This document shows, piece by piece, positions 1-5,506 of a stretch of DNA of 5,544 nucleotides. Under the pieces are notes generated by a model, which had not been told where the DNA came from, did no database searches, and worked only from the letters and a program-made list of their open reading frames with translations. Source of the DNA: an uncultured Eubacteriales bacterium (GTDB taxonomy: Bacteria; Bacillota; Clostridia; Oscillospirales; CAG-272); the NCBI GenBank assembly GCA_934481325.1, contig CAKSPL010000096.1, positions 1-5,544 on the forward strand. Direction: 5' to 3'. Numbering within the stretch: the stretch's first letter is position 1; each line of letters opens with the position of its first letter. A program made the translations under genes and the position numbers.

Positions 1-78
1 CGCACATACTATGCTTCATACTTATCTCTTGTTGTTCAATTTTCAATGACCGTTCTGCCATCGCTTTCTTGCGACAGC
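1..78 (-). other. Probable rRNA operon leader (5' part, runs off the left end)
   Basis: Downstream of the minus-strand promoter at 85-113 there is no open reading frame with a ribosome binding site. Read on the minus strand, the segment at 28-50 contains TTGAAAATTGAACAAC, which resembles the boxA-like antitermination and processing sequences found in Firmicute rRNA leaders and spacers (CTTTGAAAACTGAACA type). The first transcribed bases (55-77) can fold into a small bulged hairpin with arms CTG-TCGC and GCGA-tgg-CAG. The mature 16S sequence is not in the window, so this is inferred from promoter strength and the boxA-like motif. Confidence 0.55.
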
Positions 79-84
79 TTTGCT

Positions 85-113
85 ATTTTACCACACTTTG
101 GACAGCTTGTCAA
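85..113 (-). promoter_or_regulatory. Strong sigma-A promoter, rRNA-type
   Basis: On the minus strand the -35 TTGACA (108-113) and the -10 TAAAAT (85-90) are separated by exactly 17 bp, giving transcription from about position 78 leftward. Upstream of the -35, positions 114-145 are runs of A and T in phase, as expected of an UP element. A consensus -35, optimal spacer, UP-like tract and boxA-like leader together are typical of rRNA operon promoters. Confidence 0.7.
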
Positions 114-154
114 CCCTTTTTTGAAAATTTCTCAAAAAAATTTTGGTACAGAAA

Positions 155-179
155 ATCCGGGGCGCGCCGCGCCCCGGAT
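155..179 (-). terminator. Intrinsic terminator, minus strand
   Basis: A 10-bp GC-rich stem (arms ATCCGGGGCG and CGCCCCGGAT, 5-nt loop) is followed on the minus strand by TTTTC. The plus-strand side has no T-run, so the orientation is minus. It lies 14 nt past the stop codon at 194-196, the normal position for the terminator of the gene remnant there. It would also insulate the putative rRNA promoter just downstream. Confidence 0.6.
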
Positions 180-193
180 AGCGTCAGTTGTAT

Positions 194-253
194 TTATTTT
201 ACCGCAAAGCGGAACACCGCGGCGGAGAGCGGGAGGATTTTGCAATTATTTTG
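194..253 (-). pseudogene. 3' remnant of a probable glycoside hydrolase gene
   Basis: The minus-strand frame that ends with TAA at 194-196 reads ILPLSAAVFRFAVK, preceded by QNNCK with no start codon and closed upstream by a TGA at 254-256. The LP-x-SAAVFRF pattern resembles the last strand of the C-terminal beta-domain in many glycosidases, such as GH13 branching enzymes and amylases and also some GH2 enzymes. The stop is followed at normal distance by the intrinsic terminator at 155-179. The GC-rich coding look ends near position 240, where AT-rich sequence leading into the ncRNA promoter begins. So only about 14-19 codons of the gene survive. The match is from memory of family endings on a very short peptide, so the exact family is uncertain. 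Confidence 0.42.
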
Positions 254-263
254 TCATTTTCTA

Positions 264-292
264 TTTACAAAACGGTTTTTGTGTGATATAAT
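264..292 (+). promoter_or_regulatory. Extended -10 sigma-A promoter for the ncRNA and operon
   Basis: The -35 is TTTACA (264-269) and the -10 is TATAAT (287-292) with a 17-bp spacer. The TGA directly before the -10 supplies an extended -10 TGn. The predicted start is at about 298-300, which coincides with the 5' base of the long inverted repeat arm (297). That coincidence supports a transcript that begins with the closing stem. Confidence 0.8.
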
Positions 293-297
293 AGTGG

Positions 298-499
298 TTG
301 CCAAACAAAAACAAATATGATTTTCAAAGGACTTTCCCCCCAAGGGGATATTATGCCCTTTTTTACCCACCTTTTGAATTTGGTAAAAATGCAAATTCCA
401 CAGGTGGGTGAGGGGGATCTCCTTATCTATTTGTTTTTGTTTGGCGACAATTGGGGTTTGCGTTTTTCGGTGCGCCGACTCCGGTTGGCGCACTTTTTT
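298..499 (+). ncRNA. Structured rod-like RNA with own promoter and terminator (6S-like or leader)
   Basis: Positions 297-317 pair with 428-448 over 21 bp (20 Watson-Crick plus one G-U). Moving inward, 327-331 pairs with 420-424 and 334-339 with 412-417. After that there is an asymmetric bubble, about 25 nt on the 5' side (340-364) and about 2 nt on the 3' side. The end is an apical hairpin with 365-372 paired to 402-409 and 376-382 paired to 392-398. An intrinsic terminator follows at 470-499, so the RNA is about 200 nt. The long rod, a central bubble starting about 42 nt from the 5' end, the size and the independent promoter are what 6S RNA (an RNA polymerase-binding regulator) looks like. 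I could not confirm conserved 6S bases. The alternative is a cis-acting leader that attenuates the downstream operon. No riboswitch class is recognised. Confidence 0.55.
470..499 (+). terminator. Intrinsic terminator between ncRNA and operon
   Basis: A stem of GTGCGCC (470-476) with GGCGCAC (487-493), extendable by a G-T and an A-T pair, has a 6-nt loop and is followed by six T residues (494-499). It lies downstream of the only clear promoter and 6 nt upstream of the ribosome binding site for the first gene. The operon must therefore depend on read-through, regulated antitermination or an unseen promoter. Confidence 0.8.
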
Positions 500-505
500 A
501 TTTGT

Positions 506-514
506 AAGGAGGTG
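506..514 (+). promoter_or_regulatory. Ribosome binding site fixing the GTG start at 521
   Basis: AAGGAGGTG is a near-perfect match to the anti-SD sequence. It is placed 6-8 nt before the GTG at 521. No comparable site precedes the in-frame ATG at 317, which lies inside the structured RNA, so translation starts at 521. Confidence 0.85.
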
Positions 515-520
515 AAACCT

Positions 521-745
521 GTGAAAAAACATCCGAATTTCGACCCCATCGTGCCGTTGCTGAAAAGCAATGAATCATTTTCCCTGACCGAAAAGGAATA
601 TGAAAAGAAAACCGGCTGTGCCCTGCCAAAAAGTAACTCTTATCTGAAAAACGGCTCGGCACTTTCAAAGTTAGCCGCAAAGCACGGCTTTGAAGTGACT
701 GTTCAGGATCGCACCGTGTCCATCATCAAAAAGGCAACCCCTTAA
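521..745 (+). CDS. Hypothetical protein, 74 aa
   Basis: The protein starts at a GTG behind a strong SD and is 74 residues long. It is lysine-rich and has no signal peptide or membrane segment, so it should be cytoplasmic. The central part (SLTEKEYEKKTG, about residues 21-32, then the segment around YLKNGSALSKLAAKHGFEV) suggests two short helices followed by a beta hairpin ending in TVSIIKK. That layout would fit a small helix-turn-helix or winged-helix-like fold, but I see no diagnostic motif and do not recognise the family. It is the first gene of a four-gene run, 32 nt before the lipoprotein at 778 and just after an intrinsic terminator. A regulatory role for the operon is possible, but only position supports it. 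The gene call is firm on SD, length and compact spacing; the function is unknown. Confidence 0.7.
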   Translation: MKKHPNFDPIVPLLKSNESFSLTEKEYEKKTGCALPKSNSYLKNGSALSKLAAKHGFEVTVQDRTVSIIKKATP

Positions 746-777
746 TTTCAAAAGCAGAAAATATGATTGGAGGCAAA

Positions 778-1254
778 ATGAAAAATCAAAAAATGAAGTG
801 GCTTGCCCTTTTTCTGCTTGCCACTGTAATCCTGCAATGCTTTGTGCTTTCCTCCTGCAACCAGACTGATGAAAAAGACAGCACCATCCCATTAAGCGCA
901 GAAAATTATAGCAACTACTTCTACGAAACCGCTACCGGAAAAATGGATGTAAAAACCTCCGGGTTAAACACTACATATTTTGTCAACACCGTTCATATCA
1001 CATTTGATCTGAAACAGACAGCAGACGTAAATAATGTAGCGATTAAAGGCAAAGTTGACCTGCCGCTGTCCAAGACCCACCCGTTGTATGCAGAAAAGAA
1101 ATTGCCGTTGGATTTTACGGTAAACATCAATGTTGACGGTCACGGAGAAACCGATGTATTTTTTCAGCACGGGGTCGGCTCCTACGGAGGATATTCTGCC
1201 GAGGATTACTATCTTACCATTGAAAGCATTACAGGCAGTATCAAATTGAAATAA
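778..1254 (+). CDS. Predicted lipoprotein, 158 aa, unknown function
   Basis: The N-terminus has the layout of a lipoprotein signal peptide. Lysines lie at residues 2-7, a hydrophobic core runs from about 8 to 24 (WLALFLLATVILQCFVL), and the lipobox is LSSC with the acylated Cys at residue 27. The start at 778 is chosen over the in-frame ATG at 763 because GGAGG (769-773) sits 4 nt before it and overlaps the codons of the longer version. After a short Asp/Ser/Thr-rich linker, the mature part (about residues 40-158) has alternating hydrophobic residues (TVHITFDLKQ, DFTVNINVDG, YYLTIESITGSIKL), which suggests a single beta-sandwich domain exposed outside the membrane. I recognise no catalytic motif and cannot assign a family. 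It is 32 nt downstream of the 74-aa gene and 42 nt upstream of the PH/SHOCT gene, and probably cotranscribed with both. Confidence 0.78.
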   Translation: MKNQKMKWLALFLLATVILQCFVLSSCNQTDEKDSTIPLSAENYSNYFYETATGKMDVKTSGLNTTYFVNTVHITFDLKQTADVNNVAIKGKVDLPLSKTHPLYAEKKLPLDFTVNINVDGHGETDVFFQHGVGSYGGYSAEDYYLTIESITGSIKLK

Positions 1255-1296
1255 TCTTTGCAACTTTAAGACTTTTTTGAATGTGAGGTTTTAATT

Positions 1297-2013
1297 ATGG
1301 AAGAAAAAATCATTTGTACGAGCGACAATATCAAAAAACCAAGCAAAGTCTGGACTGTTCTTGTTCTGGCAATGGCAATCTGCCTGATTGCTACTATAGT
1401 AACCGGAATCGCGGAGTCCAGCACCCGGAAAAAGGCGAACGCATACTTAGCAAAACACTATGTGTGGACCGGAGAAGTAGCGAAAAACGGGTACGGGGGC
1501 TATATTTATCAGTACGAATGGGATGCAGACTACACTGAAGCATCATACTATCACAAATCCGCCGTATCCCGCAGATGGTTGGTTGCCCATAACATTCTTA
1601 AAGTGACATCTGCCACCCTACTCGTTTTGGTCTTTGTGAAATACGGTATCTATTTTTATCTTCGAAAATCGAAAATCATCGTGTCGGACAAACGGGTATA
1701 CGGAAAAGCAATCGGAAACAGAGAGGTAGATTTGCCGCTGAACTCCATCACCGCGGTCAGTATTTCCGGCAAGAGTCAAATTCTTGTTTCCACTTCCTCC
1801 GAAGTGTTTAAATTTTATCTTCAAACAAAGCGCGATGAGATCAAACAAGCCAACACGGATTTGTTGTTGACGCAAAAAAAGGAAGCCGCCCCCGAGAACC
1901 CGCCTGCGGAAAAAGGCACGGACGATATTAGGAAATACAAGGAACTGCTGGACTCCGGCATTATCACGCAGGAAGAGTTTGATGTAAAGAAAAAGCAGTT
2001 GCTTGGGCTATAA
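1297..2013 (+). CDS. Two-TM membrane protein with PH-like and SHOCT domains, 238 aa
   Basis: A cytoplasmic N-terminus of about 17 residues is followed by a membrane helix at about 18-38, an extracytoplasmic loop at about 40-98 rich in Tyr and Trp, and a second helix at about 100-122. The cytoplasmic part begins with KSKIIVSDKRVYGKA (from residue 124) and runs to about residue 180. This is the strand pattern of bacterial PH-like (bPH) domains, in which a membrane-proximal segment reads 'I.VTDKRVI...G' and a 'LPL..I..V' strand follows. A charged Pro-rich linker (about 192-207) leads to the C-terminal segment from 210 to 236 (IRKYKELLDSGIITQEEF...KKQLLGL), a clear SHOCT motif. SHOCT tails are short oligomerisation elements found at the ends of many unrelated proteins. 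No enzymatic residues are seen, so a scaffold or sensor role is the most that can be inferred. The SD is TGAGG, 8 nt before the ATG. Confidence 0.82.
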   Translation: MEEKIICTSDNIKKPSKVWTVLVLAMAICLIATIVTGIAESSTRKKANAYLAKHYVWTGEVAKNGYGGYIYQYEWDADYTEASYYHKSAVSRRWLVAHNILKVTSATLLVLVFVKYGIYFYLRKSKIIVSDKRVYGKAIGNREVDLPLNSITAVSISGKSQILVSTSSEVFKFYLQTKRDEIKQANTDLLLTQKKEAAPENPPAEKGTDDIRKYKELLDSGIITQEEFDVKKKQLLGL

Positions 2014-2040
2014 CGGCAAACGATATTTCGGGAGGAAAAA

Positions 2041-2790
2041 ATGAAAAAACTTATTTTGACGTTTATGATGCTTTCGATGATAATCTCTACGCTGCTTTTC
2101 TCCTCTTGCGCTTGTGAGCACACCTGGCGTGAAGCCACCTGCACCGCCCCGAAAACCTGTTCTAAATGCGGAGCGACCGAAGGCACAGCAGGCAGGCACA
2201 TTTGGAAAGAGGCAACCTGCACGACTCCAAAGACCTGCTCCAAATGTGGAATAACCGAAGGCTCGGCAAGCGGACACATTTGGAAAGAAGCAAACTGCAC
2301 ATACCCTGAAACCTGTTCTCAATGTGGTGAAACAAGGGGTACCGTTTCCGGGAAGCATTCCACAAGGCAAGGTAATTGTGAATATTGCGGAACCTTCTTC
2401 AACGAACTGGCCGACGAAGTGACAACCATCAGAGAAGCATTCAACGCAATAAATATACAAGTAGCACATATTAGAGCCGGGTACACCTTCGGGGGCACTT
2501 CTACAAAAATGTCCATTTATATATCCGCTTTCAACAACATATCTACCACTTTTTACTCTGTCAAAGACATCGTAAACAAATATCCGGACGATTTCTCCAC
2601 TCTGATAGAACCATTGAAAAACTTAGAAGAACAAATTGAGTCCACCATCAGTCGTTTCAACAGCAGTACATCTGCCACTCAAAAAATAAATATTTTATGG
2701 GAATTCTGTCAGTATTACAACGGTCCGGAAGACTGGTATTCTAAGCAATACCAACCTGCTACGAAAAAGTACTACAACCAACAAAAATAG
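2041..2790 (+). CDS. Lipoprotein with three Cys/His repeats and a helical C-terminus, 249 aa
   Basis: A signal peptide (KK, then a hydrophobic core) ends in the lipobox FSSC with the acylated Cys at residue 23. Three 26-residue repeats follow at about 27-52, 53-78 and 79-104, each of the form HxWxEAxCTxPxTCSxCGxTxGxxxG. A degenerate fourth unit runs from H106 to about G117 and keeps only a C-x-x-C. Each repeat offers three Cys plus the His of the next unit, a plausible four-ligand metal site. Such repeats occur in surface proteins of gut Firmicutes, with function not established. From about 118 to 249 the protein is predicted mostly helical (ADEVTTIREAFNAI, LIEPLKNLEEQIESTISRF) with no recognised domain. 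The SD GGAGG lies 5 nt before the ATG. It is the last gene of the run, 27 nt after the PH/SHOCT gene, and is followed by the terminator at 2816-2855. Confidence 0.85.
   Translation: MKKLILTFMMLSMIISTLLFSSCACEHTWREATCTAPKTCSKCGATEGTAGRHIWKEATCTTPKTCSKCGITEGSASGHIWKEANCTYPETCSQCGETRGTVSGKHSTRQGNCEYCGTFFNELADEVTTIREAFNAINIQVAHIRAGYTFGGTSTKMSIYISAFNNISTTFYSVKDIVNKYPDDFSTLIEPLKNLEEQIESTISRFNSSTSATQKINILWEFCQYYNGPEDWYSKQYQPATKKYYNQQK
2119..2352 (+). repeat. Three in-frame 78-bp tandem repeats
   Basis: Units start at 2119, 2197 and 2275, each 78 bp and encoding 26 residues. The first two are close in protein sequence (EATCT-PKTCSKCG in both). The third has drifted (ANCTYPETCSQCG). The DNA differs at many third positions, so the repeats are old duplications kept at protein level and not recent copies. 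Confidence 0.85.
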
Positions 2791-2815
2791 CGCGTTCTAA
2801 AAAATCTTATCCATC

Positions 2816-2855
2816 AAAATCCCCCGCGGCACGGTGTGCCGCGGGGGATTTTTTT
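2816..2855. terminator. Bidirectional terminator between convergent genes
   Basis: Arms 2816-2832 and 2836-2852 pair perfectly over 17 bp around the loop GGT, and the stem core is CCCCCGCGGCAC. On the plus strand it is followed by seven T residues (2849-2855), a strong terminator for the operon. On the minus strand the run is TTTTG, so it is weaker but usable for the GH2 gene. The T-run overlaps the stop codon of the GH2 gene (2854-2856). Confidence 0.9.
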
Positions 2856-5181
2856 ATTTGATAGAGAAATGCAACACCGCGGAAGCAAGCCCCCCGGCAG
2901 TGGCGATGACGGTGCACTCGCCCGGTTCCTTGCCCGTGCGTACGGCGAGTGTGGCGGTGCCGCACCAGGTGGTGCGCTCCGGCGAGGTGATGGGCGTATG
3001 GTCGGTATTGACCGCGCCGCTGGAATAAAAGCTGCCCGCGCCCGACACGGCAAAGCGCACCGGAACCTCGGCGTTCGGCACCACGCGCCCGGCGGCGTCC
3101 ACCACCTCACAGGTGATCAGCGCGAGATCCCGTCCGTTTGCCGCCACGTCCGTGGTGTCGGCAACCAATCGCAACGCCGCGGGTGCGCCCGTGGTCTCCC
3201 GGCGGTCGGTGGCGGTAAGAGTTCCTACCTTATTATATACGCGCACTTCAACCGCTCCGGGTGCGTAAGGCACCTGCCATTCGGCGTGACCGTAACGCTC
3301 CACGGCAACCGTGCCGAGGCTCTTGCCATTCAGAAACAGCTCCGCCTGCGGCTGATTGGTATACGCCACCACGCGGATCGGCTCCCCCTCCATTCCCGCA
3401 AAATTCCAATGCGGAAGCACGTGCACCATCGGTGTGTCGGTAAAAAACGCCTGATGCTGCCAGAACGCGTCCTTTTTTTGCAGGCACCAGTCCAGCGTGC
3501 CGCTGACCGAGGAAACGCGCGGCCAGACCGCCTCCCCGCGGTACTCGCCGAGGTTCCAGTGGTAGCCGCCCATCACCCACTTGGTTTCAAGCAGGAATTT
3601 CCACGAAAACTCCCGGCTGCGGAAGGCGTTGTTGACGGTATGGTCATACGCGGTAACGTGCCCGCCGGCGGGGTCGTCCGCAAAATACCAGCCTTTGGTG
3701 GTGCCGGTGGCACCGCACTCGGCAGAGAAAATCGGCTTATCCGGGTGTTTTTCGTGTACGGGGACGTAATGATCCCATTTATAATTGATACCGATGGCGT
3801 CACACTCGTCAAAAATCACCGCATTGATAGGCTTTTCGGTCACCGCCATCGTCACCGGACGGTCGTCCAGCTTTTTCACAAACGCCTTCATCGTTTTGAA
3901 GATGCGCCGCCCGCGCTCATCGGTGGCAAGAAATTCCTCATTGCCGACCGACCAGAAAAACACGCCGGGGCGGTTTCGGTCGCGCTTCACCAGCATTTCC
4001 AGCTGTGCCAGCCCCTCCTCGGTGGATTCAAACCATCTGGTTTCGTCCATCACGATAAAGCCCGCCTCGTCCAGCGCGTCCATCAGTGCCACCGACTGCG
4101 GATAATGGCTGGTACGGTAGCCGTTGGCACCCATTTCCTGCATCAGCTTCACCCGGTAACGCTGTAAGTTATCCGGCACCGCGCGCCCGCAAAGCCCTAT
4201 GCTCTCGTGTCCGCAAAATCCCTTGATTTTATACGGCTTGCCGTTGATAAACAGCCCGTTTTCGGGGTCGGTGACAAACGTGCGGAAGCCGAAGCGGTCG
4301 GTGACCTCATCCACGCATTTTTCCCCACGGTACACACGCGTGCGCATTGTGTAAAGCACCGGGGTATCCGGCGACCAGAGCGCGGGGGAATTTACCCCCA
4401 TTACGGTATGCAAAACACGCTTTTCGCGCATCGGTGCCTTGCCGCCCGCCGCGACGGTGGCGACCTCGTTTCCGTCCGCGTCCAGAATCGTGTTTTCCAC
4501 GCGGAGGGCAACCGTGCCGTCGGTATCGTTGCGCACGGTGGTTTCGGTTTTCACGCACCAGGTGCCGTCGTTTTGCTTTTCGGGTTTCACGTACACGCCG
4601 TAAAGCTCCACGGCGGTTTTGGCAGTGGAAATCAGCCACACGGGGCGGGTAATGCCGCCGCCCTCATACCACCAGCCCTCGGTTTCCTCGGTGGAAACGT
4701 AGACCGACAGCACGTTCTCCTCCCCGATGCGCACCGCGTCTGTGATATCCACCTCAAAGGAGGTATACCCGCAGAAATTGTGCTTCATCAGGAATCCGTT
4801 CAGCCACACGGTGGCGTGGGTGGTCACACCCTCAAAATAAAGCGTGAGCCGCCGGTCTGCCTCCTCCGGGGAGACGGTAAAACGCAACACGTACCAGCCG
4901 TTTTCGTACCGGCAGAAGCCCAATGCCTCGTTTTCGTTCGGGTCGTAGCCGTCCGCGGCGTGATAATCGTGCGGAACGCTGACGTTTTCCCATTCCTCGG
5001 CGGAATGCACGTGATTGCGGGAAAACGGATCGTTGATGACGTAATCCTTACAGGCGGGACCCTGCTTGGCGCGCTCGGTTTTGGCACCGACATAGGCAAT
5101 GCCCTTGAATTTCGGATAGTGCGGTTCCACGTCTCCGCGGTGGAATTTCCACCCGTCCTGCAGGCGGGTAATCTTGCGCAT
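2854..5181 (-). CDS. Glycoside hydrolase family 2 (beta-galactosidase-type), 775 aa
   Basis: This is a complete GH2 enzyme, expected to hydrolyse terminal beta-linked sugars, most often galactose, with retention of configuration. Domains in order: N-terminal sugar-binding jelly roll (about 10-185, with YENGWYVLRF and GVTTHATVWLNG), immunoglobulin-like domain (about 190-302), TIM barrel (about 305-590), a DUF4982-like segment (about 600-655) and a C-terminal Ig-like domain (about 665-775). The likely acid/base is Glu415 in SVGNEE and the likely nucleophile is Glu488 in FSAECGAT. The barrel also has KGFCGHES (320-326) and RTSHYP (356-361). There is no signal peptide, so it is cytoplasmic and would act on imported oligosaccharides. 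The ATG at 5181 has GGAGG 7 nt upstream (5189-5193). Beta-glucuronidase or another GH2 specificity cannot be excluded from sequence alone. No sugar transporter or regulator gene is next to it in this window. Confidence 0.93.
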   Translation of the reverse strand: MRKITRLQDGWKFHRGDVEPHYPKFKGIAYVGAKTERAKQGPACKDYVINDPFSRNHVHSAEEWENVSVPHDYHAADGYDPNENEALGFCRYENGWYVLRFTVSPEEADRRLTLYFEGVTTHATVWLNGFLMKHNFCGYTSFEVDITDAVRIGEENVLSVYVSTEETEGWWYEGGGITRPVWLISTAKTAVELYGVYVKPEKQNDGTWCVKTETTVRNDTDGTVALRVENTILDADGNEVATVAAGGKAPMREKRVLHTVMGVNSPALWSPDTPVLYTMRTRVYRGEKCVDEVTDRFGFRTFVTDPENGLFINGKPYKIKGFCGHESIGLCGRAVPDNLQRYRVKLMQEMGANGYRTSHYPQSVALMDALDEAGFIVMDETRWFESTEEGLAQLEMLVKRDRNRPGVFFWSVGNEEFLATDERGRRIFKTMKAFVKKLDDRPVTMAVTEKPINAVIFDECDAIGINYKWDHYVPVHEKHPDKPIFSAECGATGTTKGWYFADDPAGGHVTAYDHTVNNAFRSREFSWKFLLETKWVMGGYHWNLGEYRGEAVWPRVSSVSGTLDWCLQKKDAFWQHQAFFTDTPMVHVLPHWNFAGMEGEPIRVVAYTNQPQAELFLNGKSLGTVAVERYGHAEWQVPYAPGAVEVRVYNKVGTLTATDRRETTGAPAALRLVADTTDVAANGRDLALITCEVVDAAGRVVPNAEVPVRFAVSGAGSFYSSGAVNTDHTPITSPERTTWCGTATLAVRTGKEPGECTVIATAGGLASAVLHFSIK

Positions 5182-5199
5182 ATGCTGTCCTCCTTTTTC

Positions 5200-5212
5200 C
5201 GGGCTTTGCCCG
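5200..5212 (-). promoter_or_regulatory. Small 5' UTR hairpin next to the GH2 ribosome binding site
   Basis: A perfect 5-bp stem CGGGC/GCCCG with an AAA loop (minus strand) lies in the short leader between the predicted start of transcription (near 5216) and the SD. It is close enough to the SD to influence ribosome access or RNA stability. A regulatory role is inference only. Confidence 0.35.
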
Positions 5213-5222
5213 AACTGATTCT

Positions 5223-5251
5223 ATTGTAGCAGACACCGCGCGGCTTGTAAA
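5223..5251 (-). promoter_or_regulatory. Sigma-A promoter of the GH2 gene
   Basis: On the minus strand the -35 is TTTACA (5246-5251) and the -10 is TACAAT (5223-5228) with a 17-bp spacer and a TGC extended -10. A- and T-rich runs lie upstream of the -35 (5252-5272). Transcription should begin near 5216, giving a leader of about 35 nt. No clear operator palindrome or catabolite-control site is seen overlapping it. Confidence 0.82.
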
Positions 5252-5284
5252 TGTTTTTTTCGGATTTTTTTGTACAGAACGATA

Positions 5285-5317
5285 CAAGGGAGGACTTTTT
5301 GAAAAAGTCCTCCCTTG
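5285..5317. repeat. Inverted repeat, 16-bp perfect arms
   Basis: CAAGGGAGGACTTTTT (5285-5300) is exactly complementary to 5302-5317 around a single G. No T-run follows on either strand outside the stem, so it is not a classical terminator, although the T5/A5 at the tip gives it a related look. It shares its layout (purine-rich arm ending in ACTTTTT) with the repeat at 5458-5491. Confidence 0.85.
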
Positions 5318-5386
5318 ACCCGCCCGAAAGCCCTGCCATGCTGACGTGAAGGCACTCTTTTCTTTGTTGTGTCAGAGTCCTTAGCT

Positions 5387-5428
5387 CTTCTTTTTCTTTT
5401 GGGCAAGCAGGCACAAAAGAAAAAGAAG
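5387..5428. repeat. Inverted repeat, 15-bp polypyrimidine/polypurine arms
   Basis: CTTCTTTTTCTTTTG (5387-5401) pairs exactly with 5414-5428. With one mismatch the stem extends to 18 positions around a loop of six (AAGCAG). It lies between two other inverted repeats and contains no ORF with a ribosome binding site. Confidence 0.8.
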
Positions 5429-5457
5429 CAAAAAGAAAATGCCAAAAAAGAGACGCG

Positions 5458-5491
5458 CCAAAGGAAACTTTTTGAAAAAAGTTTCCTTTGG
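5458..5491. repeat. Inverted repeat, 16-bp perfect arms
   Basis: CCAAAGGAAACTTTTT (5458-5473) pairs exactly with 5476-5491 around GA. The structure mirrors the one at 5285-5317, with AAGGAAAC in place of AGGGAGGAC before the T5 tip. This suggests two members of one repeat family. Confidence 0.85.
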
Positions 5492-5506
5492 AATCCTTCC
5501 AAAACT

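Noticed and set aside
46..320. Small plus-strand frames at 46-291 and 69-320.
   Set aside because: They lie over the minus-strand promoter, terminator and gene remnant, and have no SD or protein-like composition.
297..448. A miniature transposon (MITE) with 21-bp terminal inverted repeats.
   Set aside because: The flanks outside 297 and 448 show no target duplication, and the arm starts exactly at a promoter's predicted transcription start. Both favour an RNA stem.
298..499. A known riboswitch or T-box leader.
   Set aside because: I see no T-box sequence (AGGGTGGNACCGCG type), specifier arm or recognisable aptamer core, and the downstream genes are not those usually controlled by such leaders.
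317..520. An N-terminal extension of the 74-aa gene back to the ATG at 317.
   Set aside because: It has no ribosome binding site, runs through the structured RNA and across the intrinsic terminator, and the added residues look like translated hairpin sequence. The strong SD at 506-514 fixes the start at 521.
763..777. An earlier ATG (763) for the 158-aa lipoprotein.
   Set aside because: The SD for the ATG at 778 lies inside this extension, and the lipoprotein signal peptide is well formed from 778.
2119..2352. A CRISPR array.
   Set aside because: The repeats are in-frame, 78 bp with no spacers, and encode conserved protein motifs.
2836..4167. A 443-aa plus-strand reading frame, with another of 340 aa at 4207-5229.
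   Set aside because: Both are antisense to the GH2 gene. They are His/Arg/Gly-rich, have no signal or domain, and arise from the GC-rich codon pattern of the real gene.
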